A stretch of 64,000 nucleotides of DNA from Alphaproteobacteria bacterium (GCA_012103325.1 WLWY01000001.1:1634986-1698985); one strand, 5' to 3'. Shown: positions 17,878-28,869, numbered from the stretch's first letter. Translations and numbers: made by a program. Notes: generated from the sequence alone by a model not told the origin.

Positions 17878-20800
17878 ATGGCTTTGCGGACCGACCTGCT
17901 GAAGGATGAAGTCATCGAAAAGGTCGTTGAAACCGTTCAAGCGCGGATGTCCGGAAAGAAGGCGGACTTCGCCGAGGCCTTCGTCCGGCGGTTCTACAAA
18001 AACGTCGCACCCGGCGATATCGCTTCGGAAGAGACCGAGGATCTGTACGGCGCGGCGCTGTCGCTCTGGAGCTTCGCGGCGAACCGGAAACCGAGGACCG
18101 CAAAGGTCCGTGTCTACAATCCGGGTTTCGATCAGCATGGCTGGCATTCGACGCACACTGTCGTTGAAATCGTTCATGACGACATGCCGTTCCTGGTCGA
18201 TTCGGTCTCGACAGATTTTAATCGTCGCGGCGTCACAATCCACCAGCTGATTCATCCGACCTTTGCTGTAGAGCGCGGTAAGGACGGCAAGGCACTTTCC
18301 ATGTCACCGGGCAAAGGTGAGGGCAACGGTGCGGTTCGTGAATCCTGTATCCATATCCAGATCGACGAGCAGTCGAGTCAGAAGGAGCGCAAAGCCCTCG
18401 AGCAGGATCTGCGCGGTGTGCTTTCGAACGTTCGGGCGGCCGTAGAGGATTGGCAGCCGATGCGCCAAAAAATCCTCGACGAACTCGACCGGCTCAAAAA
18501 GAGTCCGCCGTCGAAGATACAAGCGGCGGAAATCGAGGAAGCCACCGCGTTTCTTTCCTGGCTACATGACGATCATTTTACGTTCCTCGGTTATCGGGAA
18601 TTATCCTTTACGGGGGCGGGGAAACGCGCTCGGATGAATGTCACGCCGGACTCCGGTCTCGGCGTTTTGCGCGACCCGGAAATCCAGGTTTTCGAAGGAC
18701 TGCGGAACCTCGGTGCGCAAACGCCGGACGTCCAGGCGTTCGTTCGCCAGCCGCAGCTTTTGCTGATCACAAAAACGACGGAGCGGGCAACGGTCCACAG
18801 AAGCGTCCATATGGACGCAATCGCCGTCAAAATGTTCGACGACAAGGGCGTGGTTGTCGGCCAGAGGCTCTTCGTTGGATTGTTCACTTCGGTTGCGTAT
18901 AGCGAGACGCCTACCAAGATTCCGCTCTTGCGTCATAAGGTTGCCGCCGTTGTCGAAAATTCCGGTTTTGACGCAACCAGTCATGACGGCAAGGCGCTCA
19001 TCCATGTGTTGGAGGACTATCCGCGCGATGAGCTGTTTCAGAGCGACCTCGATACGCTGACAGATGTGGTGCACGGCATCGTGCGACTCCAGGAACGCCA
19101 GAGGATCGCGCTGTTCCTGCGCCGGGATCCGTACGAACGCCATGTGTCGGCGCTGGTCTTTCTCCCTCGCGAGCGTCTCAACTCCGGCTTGCGGCGCGCC
19201 TTCGAGACAATTCTCGCGCGGGCGTTCAATGGATCGGTCCGTGCCATCTATACCCACGTAACCGACGAGCTCTTGGGCCGTTGGTTGTTCATCGTCAAGA
19301 CCACACCTGGCGCCATACCGGACTACGACGCGAAAGAGATCGAAGGCCGCCTGGAAGATGCCGCACGAACCTGGCAGGACCGGTTGGCACAAGCTTTGAT
19401 CGAAAACCTTGGTGAAGCGCGCGGCAATCAGCTTCTCAAGAAATACGCCGATGCGTTTCCGACGGGATATCGTGAAAGTTACAGCGCGCAGACGGCGGTG
19501 TTCGATATCGCGCGGATCGAAGAAGCCTTCGATAGCGGCGCGCTTGGCATGAATTTGTATCGGCCGATCGAGGCCGAGGAGAATGAGCTTTCATTCAAGA
19601 TTTACAATGTCGGCGATCCGATTGCGCTGTCTGACATTATGCCGCGCCTCGAGAATATGGGACTGAAGGTTTTCCGCGAGACTCCCGCCGATATTCGCCC
19701 GGCGGGCATGGAGCAGCCGGTCTATCTGCATGACTTTGGACTTGTTACGGGGGACGGGTCGCCGGTCGATTACGCGGCCGTCCGAGAGGTCTTTCATGAC
19801 AGCTTCGCGCGGGTCTGGCTGGGCGATATTGAGGATGACGGTTTCAACCGGCTGGTTCTGTGCGCGAACTTGGAGTGGCGTGAAGTTGTCGTGCTCCGTG
19901 CCTATTGCAAGTATCTGCGGCAGGCGCGGATCCCTTTCAGCCAGGCCTATATGGAAGAGACCCTGGCGCAGTATCCCGATCTGACGCGGCTGCTCGTCCG
20001 GCTGTTCAAGCTCCGGTTTGACCCGGAGTTCGATGGCGACCGGGCGGGGCTTGAAGCGACGGTAAAGGTCGCGGTCGAACAGGAGCTGGATCGCGTCGCA
20101 AACTTGGATGAGGATCGCATCCTTCGGCGTTATCTCAACCTCATACAAAAGACACTGCGGACAAACTATTTCCAGGTCACGGCGAGCGGAGAACCGTTGC
20201 CGTATCTGTCGTTCAAATTCGACAGCCGGGGAATCGAAGAACTGCCGGAACCGCGGCCGCTGCGGGAAATCTCGGTCTATAGTCCTCGCTTCGAGGCAGT
20301 TCACCTTCGTTTCGGCATGGTCGCGCGTGGCGGGCTGCGCTGGTCGGACCGGCGAGAGGATTTCCGTACGGAAATTCTCGGGTTGGTGAAGGCGCAACAG
20401 GTCAAGAACGCGGTCATCGTGCCGGTCGGATCCAAGGGCGGCTTCGTGCTGAAACAGGCGCCGTCACCGAGCGACCGTGAAGCCTTTCAGGCAGAGGGCA
20501 TTGCCTGCTACCAGCTTTTCGTCGGCGCCATGCTGGAGATTACCGACAATCTAGTGAATGGCGGCATTGCACCGCCGAACCGCGTCGTCCGAATGGATGA
20601 GGACGATTCGTACCTGGTCGTTGCCGCGGACAAGGGAACCGCCACGTTTTCCGATATCGCCAACGAGATCGCGCTGACCAAGGGGTACTGGCTTGGGGAC
20701 GCTTTCGCTTCGGGCGGCTCTGCTGGATACGATCACAAGAAAATGGGTATCACCGCGCGCGGCGGCTGGGAATCGGTAAAACGGCATTTTCGCGAAATGG

Positions 20801-22736
20801 GCTGTGACACGCAAAGCGAGGAATTCACTGTTGTCGGCTGCGGTGACATGTCGGGTGACGTCTTTGGGAACGGCATGCTGCTGTCGGAACATATCCGTCT
20901 CGTCGGCGCGTTCAATCATCTGCATATTTTCGTCGATCCGGATCCGGACCCTGCCGCCGGCTTTGCGGAGCGTGAGCGCCTGTTCGATCTGCCCCGCAGC
21001 AGCTGGAGCGACTACGACGCGACGCTGATATCGAAGGGCGGTGGCATATTCGACCGCAATGCCAAGTCGGTGACGCCGACACCGGAAATGCGCAAGCTGT
21101 TCGAAATCGAGGAAACGACGCTGACGCCGAACGCGTTGATCAGCGCCATGCTCCGATCAGCGCCATGCTCCGTGCGGAGATCGATCTGTTGTGGTTCGGC
21201 GGTATCGGTACCTACATCAAGGCGTCCTCCGAAGCGCATGGCGACGCCGGTGACCGCGCCAATGACGGCCTTCGGGTCAATGGCAGTCAGCTGCGCTGCA
21301 AGGTCGTCGGCGAGGGTGCCAATCTGGGTTTTACTCAGCTTGGCCGCATCGAGTACGCGCGTGCCGGTGGCCGTATCAATAGCGATTCAATCGATAACTC
21401 CGCCGGCGTCGATTGCTCCGATCACGAGGTGAATATCAAGATCGCGCTCGGCGATGTCGTTGCACAGGGGGATATGACCGACAAGCAACGCAACAGCTTG
21501 CTCGTCGAGATGACGGAGGAGGTCGGCGCGCTCTGTCTCGAAGACAATTACGCGCAGACTCAGGCCATTACAGTCACGGAAAGTGAAGCTTACCGCTTGT
21601 TGGACCGGCATCAGCGGCTGATGCGCTCACTGGAGCGGGCCGGCATATTGGACCGGAGCATCGAGTTTCTACCGGACGACGAAACCATCGACCAGCTGGA
21701 GTCGACGAAGGTTGGGCTAACCCGGCCGGAGATCGCCGTCCTGTTCGCCTATGCGAAGAACACGACCTACGAGGAACTCCTGCAATCCGATTTGCCGGAC
21801 GACCCATTGTTGGCCGAAGATCTGGCGCGTTATTTCCCAACGGCATTGCAGAACCGTTATCGCGAGTCGATCGATCGGCACACCCTGCGGCGTGAAATTA
21901 TTGCGACGTCGGTCACCAACTCGATGATCAATCGCACCGGCGCCTCGTTCGTCAACGAAATGCGCGACCGGACCGGACTCGAGTCGCCGGAGATTGCGCG
22001 GGCCTATACGGTCGTTCGAGAGGCTTTCGGCTTGCGTCCATTGTGGGTGGAAATCGAAGCGTTGGACAACAAGGTCTCGACCGATGCGCAGACGCTTATG
22101 TTGCGTGAAATAGGGCGTACGGTAGACCGGACGACGCAATGGTTCCTGCGCAACGCGGCGCATCCGCTGGATATTTCCCAACTGATGGGCGAGTTCGCGC
22201 CCGGAATCGAAAGCCTCGCGGCAGAAATGGAAAACATTCTGCAGCCCGATCAACGAGAGGATGTGGCGCAACGAACGCAGCGTTTCGTCAGCCCCGGCGT
22301 TCCCGAAACGCTATCGCAGCGCATCGGGGCCTTGAAAATGCTCTCCACGGCTTGCGATATCATTCTGATCGCAGGTGGTGCGGGCGTTCCCGTGATCGAT
22401 ACGGCGCGGACCTATTTCGCAATCGGTAGCCGTTTCCGCCTTGATTGGTTGCGCCGCGGCGCGAATCGTCTAACGCCCGACAGCACGTGGCACAAACTCG
22501 CAGTCGAGGCGATCATCGACGATCTGTGGGGCACGCAAAGCGACCTTTCGACCAAAATTCTTGCCAGCTGCGGCGCGAAGATCGGGCCAACGACGATCGA
22601 CGATTGGGTCACGAACCGGCACGACGTCGTCGACCGTGTCGAAAGCTTGATCGGCGAACTTGCCTCGATCGGTCAGGTCGATCTCGCAATGCTCGCCGTG
22701 GCGAACCGTGAGCTCAGGGGCATGGTCGCGCGCTAA
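17878..22736 (+). pseudogene. gdhB: NAD-specific glutamate dehydrogenase (GDH180 type), frameshifted
   Basis: Two overlapping frames together encode one ~1613-residue NAD-GDH. The first (17878-21432) is in frame for about 1097 residues and includes the N-terminal regulatory region and catalytic blocks GGLRWSDRREDFRTEILG, VPVGSKGGFVLK and GDMSGDVFGNGMLL, then runs out of frame for about 90 residues. The second (from 21165) resumes exactly with AEIDLLWFGGIGTY and continues to the end. The switch falls at a perfect 17-bp tandem duplication (21138-21171); removing one copy restores a single frame. GGAGAACGG precedes the ATG. The enzyme would deaminate glutamate to 2-oxoglutarate with NAD+. The downstream part is well conserved, so the break looks recent or artefactual. 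Confidence 0.9.
21138..21171 (+). repeat. 17-bp perfect tandem duplication causing the frameshift
   Basis: GATCAGCGCCATGCTCC occurs twice head to tail (21138-21154 and 21155-21171) inside the glutamate dehydrogenase gene. Seventeen is not a multiple of three, so the second copy shifts the frame by +2. With one copy, the reading is LISAMLRAEIDLLWFGG, as expected for the family. Confidence 0.97.
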
Positions 22737-22746
22737 TAGGGCCGGC

Positions 22747-23067
22747 TTATTCGATACGGACTGCCGTGCCGCTGGCGACCACCATCATCATCGAGCCTTT
22801 GTCGCCGACCACCTCGTAGTCGAGATCGACACCGACGATCGCGTTACCGCCGCGCGCTTCCGCATCGGCCTGCATATCCTCGATCGCGGCATCCTTGCCA
22901 GCGCGAAGGACTTTTTCATATGCGCCGGACCGGCCACCGACAAAATCGCGTACGCCAGCGAACAGGTCGCGAACTACGTTCGCGCCGAGGATCGCCTCCC
23001 CCGTACAAACGCCAAAATATTCGGTAATTTTGTGGCCTTCGACAGAAGATGTCGTCGTGATGATCAT
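22747..23067 (-). CDS. YbjQ/UPF0145 family protein
   Basis: 106 residues. [39 protein letters not shown] and [16 protein letters not shown] are the hallmark blocks of the YbjQ (DUF74) family, sometimes called heavy-metal-binding domain proteins. It forms a pentameric beta/alpha fold; the role is not established. It ends 10 bp from the convergent glutamate dehydrogenase stop and is upstream of nothing co-directional until purH ends on its other side. Confidence 0.9.
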   Translation of the reverse strand: MIITTTSSVEGHKITEYFGVCTGEAILGANVVRDLFAGVRDFVGGRSGAYEKVLRAGKDAAIEDMQADAEARGGNAIVGVDLDYEVVGDKGSMMMVVASGTAVRIE

Positions 23068-23113
23068 GGATTTGTCCTTGCGATATGGTTTCGGTTGTCA
23101 GCCGTTTGGTGCG

Positions 23114-23137
23114 AAAACCGGCAATGTCTAGTGCCGG
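23114..23137 (-). terminator. Intrinsic terminator of purH
   Basis: On the minus strand CCGGCA pairs with TGCCGG, then TTTT. The purH stop codon itself lies in the loop. Confidence 0.6.
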
Positions 23138-24681
23138 AAGTGGCGCATGCCGGTGAAGGCCATGGCGATACCGGCTTCATCGGCCGCTGCGATGACTTCC
23201 TCATCGCGGACCGAGCCGCCGGGCTGGATGACGGCGGTGGCGCCGGCTTCGATCGCTGCAATCAAGCCGTCCGAGAACGGGAAAAAGGCATCGGACGCGA
23301 CCACGGATCGTTCCGTGCCGAGATGCTCCTTGCCTTTTTGCGCCGCGGTACGGGACGAGTCGACGCGGCTCATCTGTCCCGCGCCGATGCCCACGGTGAC
23401 GCCGTCGCGAACATAGATGATGGCGTTCGATTTGGTGTGCTTGCAGACCTTGAAGGCGAACAGCATGTCGCTAATTTCCCGGTCGGTGGGTTTACGTTTG
23501 GTAGCGAACTTCAGATCGTCGCGGCCGATACGGCCATTGTCTCGGCTCTGCATCAGGAATCCGCCGGCGATCGTTTTCATCGTCATTCCGACCGCATCGG
23601 GATCTGGCATGTCCCCGGTCAGCAAGAGCCGCAGGTTCTTCTTTTCCGCGAAGACGGCCCGGGCGTCGGCTTCCGCTTCTGGGGCGATGACCACCTCGAC
23701 GAAAATTTCGCTGATCGCGCGCGCCGTATCGCCGTCCAACGGCCGGTTCAGCGCGACAATGCCGCCGAAGGCGCTGACCGGGTCGCAGGAATGAGCCAGG
23801 CGATAGGCTTCCAGCGGCGTTTCGCCGACCGCCACACCGCAAGGGTTTGCGTGCTTGATGATGGCGACGGCCGGCACATCGAACTCGCTGACCAGCTCGA
23901 AGGCGGCATCGGTGTCATTGATGTTATTGTAACTTAGTTCCTTGCCTTGAATCTGACTGGCCAAGGCAACGCCGGGGCGCGTTCGGCCACTCAGATAGAG
24001 CGCCGCTTCCTGATGCGGATTTTCGCCATATCGCAGCTTTTGCTTCAGGATACCGCTGCCAGCCATCCGTGTTGGGAACACGTCGCCGCGTTGAATTTCG
24101 AACCACGCGGCAATGTTCGCGTCGTATGCCGCCGTCCGTGCGTAAGCGGTAGCGGCGAGGCGGCTGCGAAGATCCGGGGTCGTGGCGCCTTCGCCGTTCT
24201 TCATCTCCGCCATGACGTCATCATAGTCGCTCGGATCGGTGACCACCGTGACGAAGTCGTGGTTTTTCGCGGCGGCTCGGATCAGCGCCGGCCCGCCGAT
24301 ATCGATGTTCTCCACGCACTCCTCGAAGTTGGCGCCCCGCGCGACGGTTTCTTCAAAGGGGTAGAGGTTGACGACGACCAGATCGATTGGGGCAATATCG
24401 TGCGCTTCCATCGCCATACGGTGCGCGTCGACGTCGCGCCGGCCAAGAATGCCGCCGTGAATTTTCGGATGCAGCGTCTTGACGCGGCCGTCGAGCATCT
24501 CCGGAAAATCGGTATGGTCCGCGACTTCCGTGACCGCCAATCCGGCATCGCGCAACGTGCGTGCTGAGCCACCCGTAGACAGCAATCGGACGCCTTGTTC
24601 GGCGAGGAATTTGCCAAACACGACCAGCCCGGTCTTATCCGACACTGAGATCAATGCTCGCGCGATTTTACTATCCGCCAT
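23128..24681 (-). CDS. purH: Bifunctional AICAR transformylase / IMP cyclohydrolase PurH
   Basis: 517 residues catalysing the last two steps of de novo purine synthesis. The N-terminal IMP cyclohydrolase domain (MGS-like fold) shows [35 protein letters not shown] and [16 protein letters not shown]. The C-terminal transformylase shows [28 protein letters not shown] with the catalytic Lys-His, and [17 protein letters not shown]. It starts [11 protein letters not shown] with the gene intact. In many alphaproteobacteria purH is directly downstream of a heparinase II/III gene; here about 6.6 kb of other genes separates them. Confidence 0.97.
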   Translation of the reverse strand: MADSKIARALISVSDKTGLVVFGKFLAEQGVRLLSTGGSARTLRDAGLAVTEVADHTDFPEMLDGRVKTLHPKIHGGILGRRDVDAHRMAMEAHDIAPIDLVVVNLYPFEETVARGANFEECVENIDIGGPALIRAAAKNHDFVTVVTDPSDYDDVMAEMKNGEGATTPDLRSRLAATAYARTAAYDANIAAWFEIQRGDVFPTRMAGSGILKQKLRYGENPHQEAALYLSGRTRPGVALASQIQGKELSYNNINDTDAAFELVSEFDVPAVAIIKHANPCGVAVGETPLEAYRLAHSCDPVSAFGGIVALNRPLDGDTARAISEIFVEVVIAPEAEADARAVFAEKKNLRLLLTGDMPDPDAVGMTMKTIAGGFLMQSRDNGRIGRDDLKFATKRKPTDREISDMLFAFKVCKHTKSNAIIYVRDGVTVGIGAGQMSRVDSSRTAAQKGKEHLGTERSVVASDAFFPFSDGLIAAIEAGATAVIQPGGSVRDEEVIAAADEAGIAMAFTGMRHFRH

Positions 24682-24732
24682 GATTCACTCCATCAACAGG
24701 CCGCACTTGGCGTCCTCAACGTCTGTTTTGTT

Positions 24733-26649
24733 TTACAGGGCAATGGCGGACGGGTCCGCGCCATCGCTTTCAAATTCCGGCACGATGCGGCGTAGTAGGG
24801 AGAGCGTTCGCTCGCTGTCCCGTGCCGTTGCCGTTCTCTCCAATTCGTCTATTGTCCGCGCAATGAGCGCCAGATCCGGCGTTCGCGGGGCGGCAAGTGT
24901 CAGACCATCGCAGGCCGTCGGTACCGGCGTTTCTTTGTCATGCAATAGGACCTCGTGCAGCTTTTCGCCTGGTCTCGGCCCAATTATTTTGATCTCGATA
25001 TCCTCGTCCGGCTGTAGACCGGCGAGACGAATAATCTGCCGCGCTAGATCGAGGATTCGGACGGGTTCGCCCATGTCGAGCACGAATATCCGCCCCTCCG
25101 TTTCTCCGTCCGCGAGGCCGAGCGCGGAGGCTTGCAGGACCAGCTCAACCGCCTCGCGAACCGTCATGAAATAGCGAGTCATGTTCGGGTCGGTGACCGT
25201 AAGCGGGCCACCTTCCGCCAACTGACGCTGGAACAGCGGTACTACTGAGCCGGTCGATCCGAGAACGTTGCCGAAGCGGACGACGACGAAGCGCGTTCCG
25301 TCACCAGCCCGCTCGGAAAGATCCAACGCTTGGCAGTAGCCCTCTGCGAGACGCTTGGTTGCGCCCATCACGTTTGCCGGGTTGACCGCCTTATCGGTGG
25401 AAATCTGCACCATCAGCTTGACACCAGCCGCGCGGCAGGCGTCCGCGACATTGCGGGTGCCAATGACATTGGTCAGCACGCCCTCGTTGGGGTTCCGTTC
25501 GACCATGGGAACGTGTTTCAACGCCGCGGCGTGAAACACCATTTCGGGTTTTTCGCGGGCGATAATATCGTCGATTCGTCCGCGGTCGCGGACGTTCCCT
25601 AAAGCAGGCCGCCGGTCAAGTTCAGGGTGTGACCGGGCGATTGCCATGTCGATTTCGTACAGCAGGAATTCCGAGCTATCGAACAAAACCAAGGATGCCG
25701 GTCCGATATCGGCGATTTGTCGGACGAGTTCCGATCCGATCGTGCCGCCGGCACCGGTGACGAGCACGCGGCGATCCTTGACGAGGGTTCGCATTGCGTC
25801 CCGGTCCAGTACCGTGCGCGGCCGGCCGAGAAGGTCCTCAACGGCAACGGGACGAATATCCAGGCGGTCATTCATTCCGTCCTTCAATTCAGCCAACCGC
25901 GGAAGGCGGCCCAACGTCATGCCATGCCGGTCCGCCAGGGCAAAAAGCGTACGCACATCCTCGCCCTCGATGCGATCGCGGGTCAGGATTAGGCGCTGCG
26001 GTTTTACCCTAAGCCCCTGCGCGATGATCATTTCGATATCTTCCAACTGCCCCATGACGGGGATGCCGTGAATTTCCCGTCCGACGCGGCCGCCGGTTTC
26101 GTCGATCACGCCGATTAGTTTATATGGGGCCGATTTGTCTCGACTTTGCTCGCGGATGAAAAGCTCCGCTTCGTCGCCGGCACCGACCAGCAGTGCCGGA
26201 ACGCGATTGACACCGCTTGCTTCGAGGACGTGCTCAAGTCGCCGATCCTTGAATATCCGATACAGAAATCGCGGCCCGCCGAGCAGGACTAGCAGGACAA
26301 ACCAGTTTATCAGCGGCAGCGACCGCGGTACGTCCTGCAGCCGCGAGGTTAGGAACAAAAGCGGCAGAAATATAAGGATCACCAGCGATACGGCCTTGGT
26401 GATCGCCATCAGATCGTTCAATGACGCGTAGCGCCAAACACCGCGATACATGTTTGCGAACCAGAAAACGCCTGCTGCAACGCCGGTAAAGATGATCATG
26501 CCTTCGGTCAGGAAGGAGGCAACGAAGTAGTGCATATCGCCGCCAACGCGCAGGTAGAGCGACAGCGGGAACGAAATCGCCGCCATAGATACATCGTGCA
26601 TATACGCGATGCGCGCACGGTTTCTTCGAAGCAAAGGGATGATCGCCAT
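24733..26649 (-). CDS. CapD/WbpM-like nucleotide-sugar 4,6-dehydratase, membrane form
   Basis: 638 residues. About four N-terminal helices (up to about 130) are followed by a Rossmann-like CoA_binding_3 domain (VPALLVGAGDEAELFIREQS), then the SDR domain with VTGAGGTIGSELVRQ and ISTDKAVNPANVMGATKRLAEGY. The catalytic YxxxK is MxxxK (MGATK), as known for long WbpM-type enzymes with the SMK triad. These enzymes remove water from UDP-GlcNAc or similar to give 4-keto-6-deoxy sugars for surface polysaccharide. It follows the WecA-like gene by 110 bp containing a hairpin. Confidence 0.92.
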   Translation of the reverse strand: MAIIPLLRRNRARIAYMHDVSMAAISFPLSLYLRVGGDMHYFVASFLTEGMIIFTGVAAGVFWFANMYRGVWRYASLNDLMAITKAVSLVILIFLPLLFLTSRLQDVPRSLPLINWFVLLVLLGGPRFLYRIFKDRRLEHVLEASGVNRVPALLVGAGDEAELFIREQSRDKSAPYKLIGVIDETGGRVGREIHGIPVMGQLEDIEMIIAQGLRVKPQRLILTRDRIEGEDVRTLFALADRHGMTLGRLPRLAELKDGMNDRLDIRPVAVEDLLGRPRTVLDRDAMRTLVKDRRVLVTGAGGTIGSELVRQIADIGPASLVLFDSSEFLLYEIDMAIARSHPELDRRPALGNVRDRGRIDDIIAREKPEMVFHAAALKHVPMVERNPNEGVLTNVIGTRNVADACRAAGVKLMVQISTDKAVNPANVMGATKRLAEGYCQALDLSERAGDGTRFVVVRFGNVLGSTGSVVPLFQRQLAEGGPLTVTDPNMTRYFMTVREAVELVLQASALGLADGETEGRIFVLDMGEPVRILDLARQIIRLAGLQPDEDIEIKIIGPRPGEKLHEVLLHDKETPVPTACDGLTLAAPRTPDLALIARTIDELERTATARDSERTLSLLRRIVPEFESDGADPSAIAL

Positions 26650-26689
26650 ACTCCGGCCTTATTAGTCCCCTGCGATGCCCGACGCAAGC

Positions 26690-26723
26690 GCCCGAACCGA
26701 TAGTTTCAGAAATTCGGTCGGGC
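26690..26723. repeat. Hairpin between the WecA-like and CapD-like genes
   Basis: GCCCGAACCGA and TCGGTCGGGC form a 10-bp stem with one bulged A and a 13-nt loop. No U-tract follows on either strand, so it is not a simple terminator. It may be an attenuator, processing site or pause element within the polysaccharide transcript. Confidence 0.5.
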
Positions 26724-26759
26724 CATCTTGGATCGGCACAGTTTAGCTGTTTTCGGACA

Positions 26760-27722
26760 TTAACGGGAGAGCCAGAACAGGAATACGCAAACGACGGCGA
26801 CGGCGGCGAATAACGCGACCCAAGGCCAGGCAAGCGAGAGCATCGCGAGCCCCAGCAAGGCCGCATTGCAGACACCGACGCCGATGCTGACGGTCGCGTG
26901 GCTACGGCCATTCTGGACGGCATGCTGATAGAAATGCTCCCGGTGCGCCTTCCAGACTCGCTCCCGCCGTGCCGCACGCCGCAGCAGCGTGATCGTCGCG
27001 TCGGCGAGATAATAGAGCGGCAAGATCAGCGCCGCCGCCCAATACCCGTCGCTCGCCAGGTTCAGCAACAGCCAGCCCAACAGAAAACCGAGCGGGACGC
27101 TGCCGACATCGCCAAGGAATATCTTCGCCGGATGCCAGTTCCACCATAAAAAGCCGATAGCGGCCGCGGAAACCGTTGCCGCTAAAGTTGGATCGAGACC
27201 GAATCCGAGCCCGCGGCTTGCGATCAGGGCGATTCCGGCGCCGATGCTGGCCGTCTCGACGCCGGTGATGCCATCAATGCCGTCCATGAAGTTGAAAAGG
27301 TTGATGAACCACAGCCAGACTAATCCGCTCAACGCCAGATCGAGAGGTCCCGGCACCAGGCCATGAAAGACTGGGCCTTTCGGGCCCAGCCAAACCAGCG
27401 CCGGCAATACGGCTGCGGCTTGCGCCAGCAAACGGATCCAGGGCGGCAAAGACCGCAAATCGTCGATCCAGGAAACCCCAGCAAGCAGCAGTGCAGCGAG
27501 AAGAACAGTGCCGACTTCGATCCGGTTTTCGGGAGCCGTGACGACGGCCCAGGCAACGATCAGAACAGAGACGACGGCAAGTCCGCCACCGCGCGGCACG
27601 AGACCGGTATGGCTCGACCTTTTGTTGGGATGGTCGAAGATTGCGTGACGGTGGAGAAACTTCAGAACAAGGCCGGTTGCTGCCAGCGTCGCGATCAGTA
27701 CGGCCGCTGCGGCAATGAGCAT
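26760..27722 (-). CDS. MraY/WecA-type undecaprenyl-phosphate sugar-1-P transferase
   Basis: 320-residue polytopic membrane protein with about ten helices. Cytoplasmic motifs of the polyprenyl-phosphate N-acetylhexosamine-1-phosphate transferase family are visible: DHPNKRSSHTGLVPRGGG near the start, SWIDDLRSLPPW (Asp-Asp), LFNFMDGIDGITG, FLGDVGSVPLGF and the late HREHFYQH. It would start a lipid-linked glycan. The start at 27722 lies 2 bp after the stop of the NusG-like gene (TGA-TC-ATG), so the two are translationally coupled. The sugar is not predictable. Confidence 0.9.
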   Translation of the reverse strand: MLIAAAAVLIATLAATGLVLKFLHRHAIFDHPNKRSSHTGLVPRGGGLAVVSVLIVAWAVVTAPENRIEVGTVLLAALLLAGVSWIDDLRSLPPWIRLLAQAAAVLPALVWLGPKGPVFHGLVPGPLDLALSGLVWLWFINLFNFMDGIDGITGVETASIGAGIALIASRGLGFGLDPTLAATVSAAAIGFLWWNWHPAKIFLGDVGSVPLGFLLGWLLLNLASDGYWAAALILPLYYLADATITLLRRAARRERVWKAHREHFYQHAVQNGRSHATVSIGVGVCNAALLGLAMLSLAWPWVALFAAVAVVCVFLFWLSR

Positions 27723-27724
27723 GA

Positions 27725-28228
27725 TCAGCCGTAGGCGCGGACGGCGTTGGCGGGGAGCTGAATTTCCGTCTCGCGGCCGAGCAGGCTGAGCAGCAGTGTG
27801 ACACGCTGCTTGTCGGCGCCGCATTTGAAGATGCCGGTTTGATCGGCAAGGACGCCCTGAGTAATCTCGATGACATCACCCTTCGCGTAAGGGTGTGGTT
27901 CGACGATTTCCACCAAGCCTTCTTCGTTCTCTTGGTCACGGATGGCCTCAACGATGCCGGGTGGAACCGCCGAGGGCTTTTCACCCATCGTCACCAGATA
28001 GGAAACGCCGTAGGTGCCGTTGATCGAACGCCATTGATCGGCCTCGATATCCAGAGAGACGAAAAGATACCGCGGAAACAGCGGGGCCTTGATCGTGTCA
28101 ATGCGGCGCGCGTGGCGGCGCTCCTTTTGCCGCTGTGGCAGATAAACCGTGAAGTTCTGCTCTTCGAGATGACCAAGCGCCATTCGTTCCAAGCCGGTAC
28201 GCGTGTAGACGACATACCAGCGTTTCAT
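27725..28228 (-). CDS. NusG/RfaH-type antiterminator paralogue
   Basis: 167 residues. The NGN domain is RWYVVYTRTGLERMALGHLE through LFPRYLFVSLDIEADQWRSING, and a C-terminal KOW domain reads YAKGDVIEITQGVLADQTGIF. It resembles specialised NusG proteins that accompany polysaccharide operons and suppress pausing or Rho termination there, rather than housekeeping NusG, which is normally next to secE and rplK. Its start overlaps the regulator stop by 4 bp. Target operon is inferred to be the adjacent polysaccharide genes. Confidence 0.87.
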   Translation of the reverse strand: MKRWYVVYTRTGLERMALGHLEEQNFTVYLPQRQKERRHARRIDTIKAPLFPRYLFVSLDIEADQWRSINGTYGVSYLVTMGEKPSAVPPGIVEAIRDQENEEGLVEIVEPHPYAKGDVIEITQGVLADQTGIFKCGADKQRVTLLLSLLGRETEIQLPANAVRAYG

Positions 28229-28869
28229 GACGCGGTCTCCGTCTGCTGCCGAACGACGCCGAGCAGCGGCGGTGTCAACACCCGTTCAGCCGATAAATCC
28301 TTCGACAGCGTTTCGAACACAGCCTGCGGTGCGCGCAGGTCGGTTACGATAATCGCATCTAGGTCACGGAGTTTTTTCGCCGAAGCGAAAATTTTCAAGC
28401 CCGCGAACTCCTTGGCTTTCAATTCAGGGTCGATCATGCCGATCAGGGCGATATCGCGTTCAACCGCACAGAGTGTTGCAATCTCCGCCAATTCGCCGGA
28501 TCCGGCGAGCGCAACGCGTTTCCAGTTGCGTGCGGCGCAATAGTCTAGCGCCTCGCTGCATTGCCCGCGCGCTCGGCGGAAAAAGGTAAAAGAAGACGAC
28601 AAATATTCCGATGTGAGGCGGGATTTTTCCCTGAATCCCTTCGGCGTCAAATAGTAGGCGTAGCGGTTCGGCGGAACCTGGCTGATCTTGATCAATCCTT
28701 TGCGCGCGCAGCGCTTGAGATAGGCGTTCGCAAGGCCCAGCGCGATGCCGAGATCATTTGCCATCGAACGCTGGGTTGCGGTGCTGTTTTCCTGCACCGC
28801 ATTCAGCAATCCGAGCGTGATTTCGGCATCGCCATCCGACGTACTGCCGGAAGTCCTATTCTCCGCCAT
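28225..28869 (-). CDS. Winged-helix regulator with C-terminal Rossmann-like domain
   Basis: About 214 residues. The N-terminal winged helix is ITLGLLNAVQENSTATQRSM, DLGIALGLANAYLKRCARKG and PNRYAYYLTPKGFREKSRL (about 18-85), a MarR/ArsR-like arrangement. From about 115 a Rossmann-like segment reads KRVALAGSGELAEIATLCAV, IALIGMIDPE and DAIIVTDLRAP. This resembles the nucleotide-binding domain of the CapD-like protein nearby (LLVGAGDEAELF, LIGVIDE). It may sense a nucleotide-sugar and control the module. ATG 28869 is preferred over the TTG two codons earlier. It is divergent from the sugar dehydrogenase gene. Confidence 0.8.
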   Translation of the reverse strand: MAENRTSGSTSDGDAEITLGLLNAVQENSTATQRSMANDLGIALGLANAYLKRCARKGLIKISQVPPNRYAYYLTPKGFREKSRLTSEYLSSSFTFFRRARGQCSEALDYCAARNWKRVALAGSGELAEIATLCAVERDIALIGMIDPELKAKEFAGLKIFASAKKLRDLDAIIVTDLRAPQAVFETLSKDLSAERVLTPPLLGVVRQQTETAS

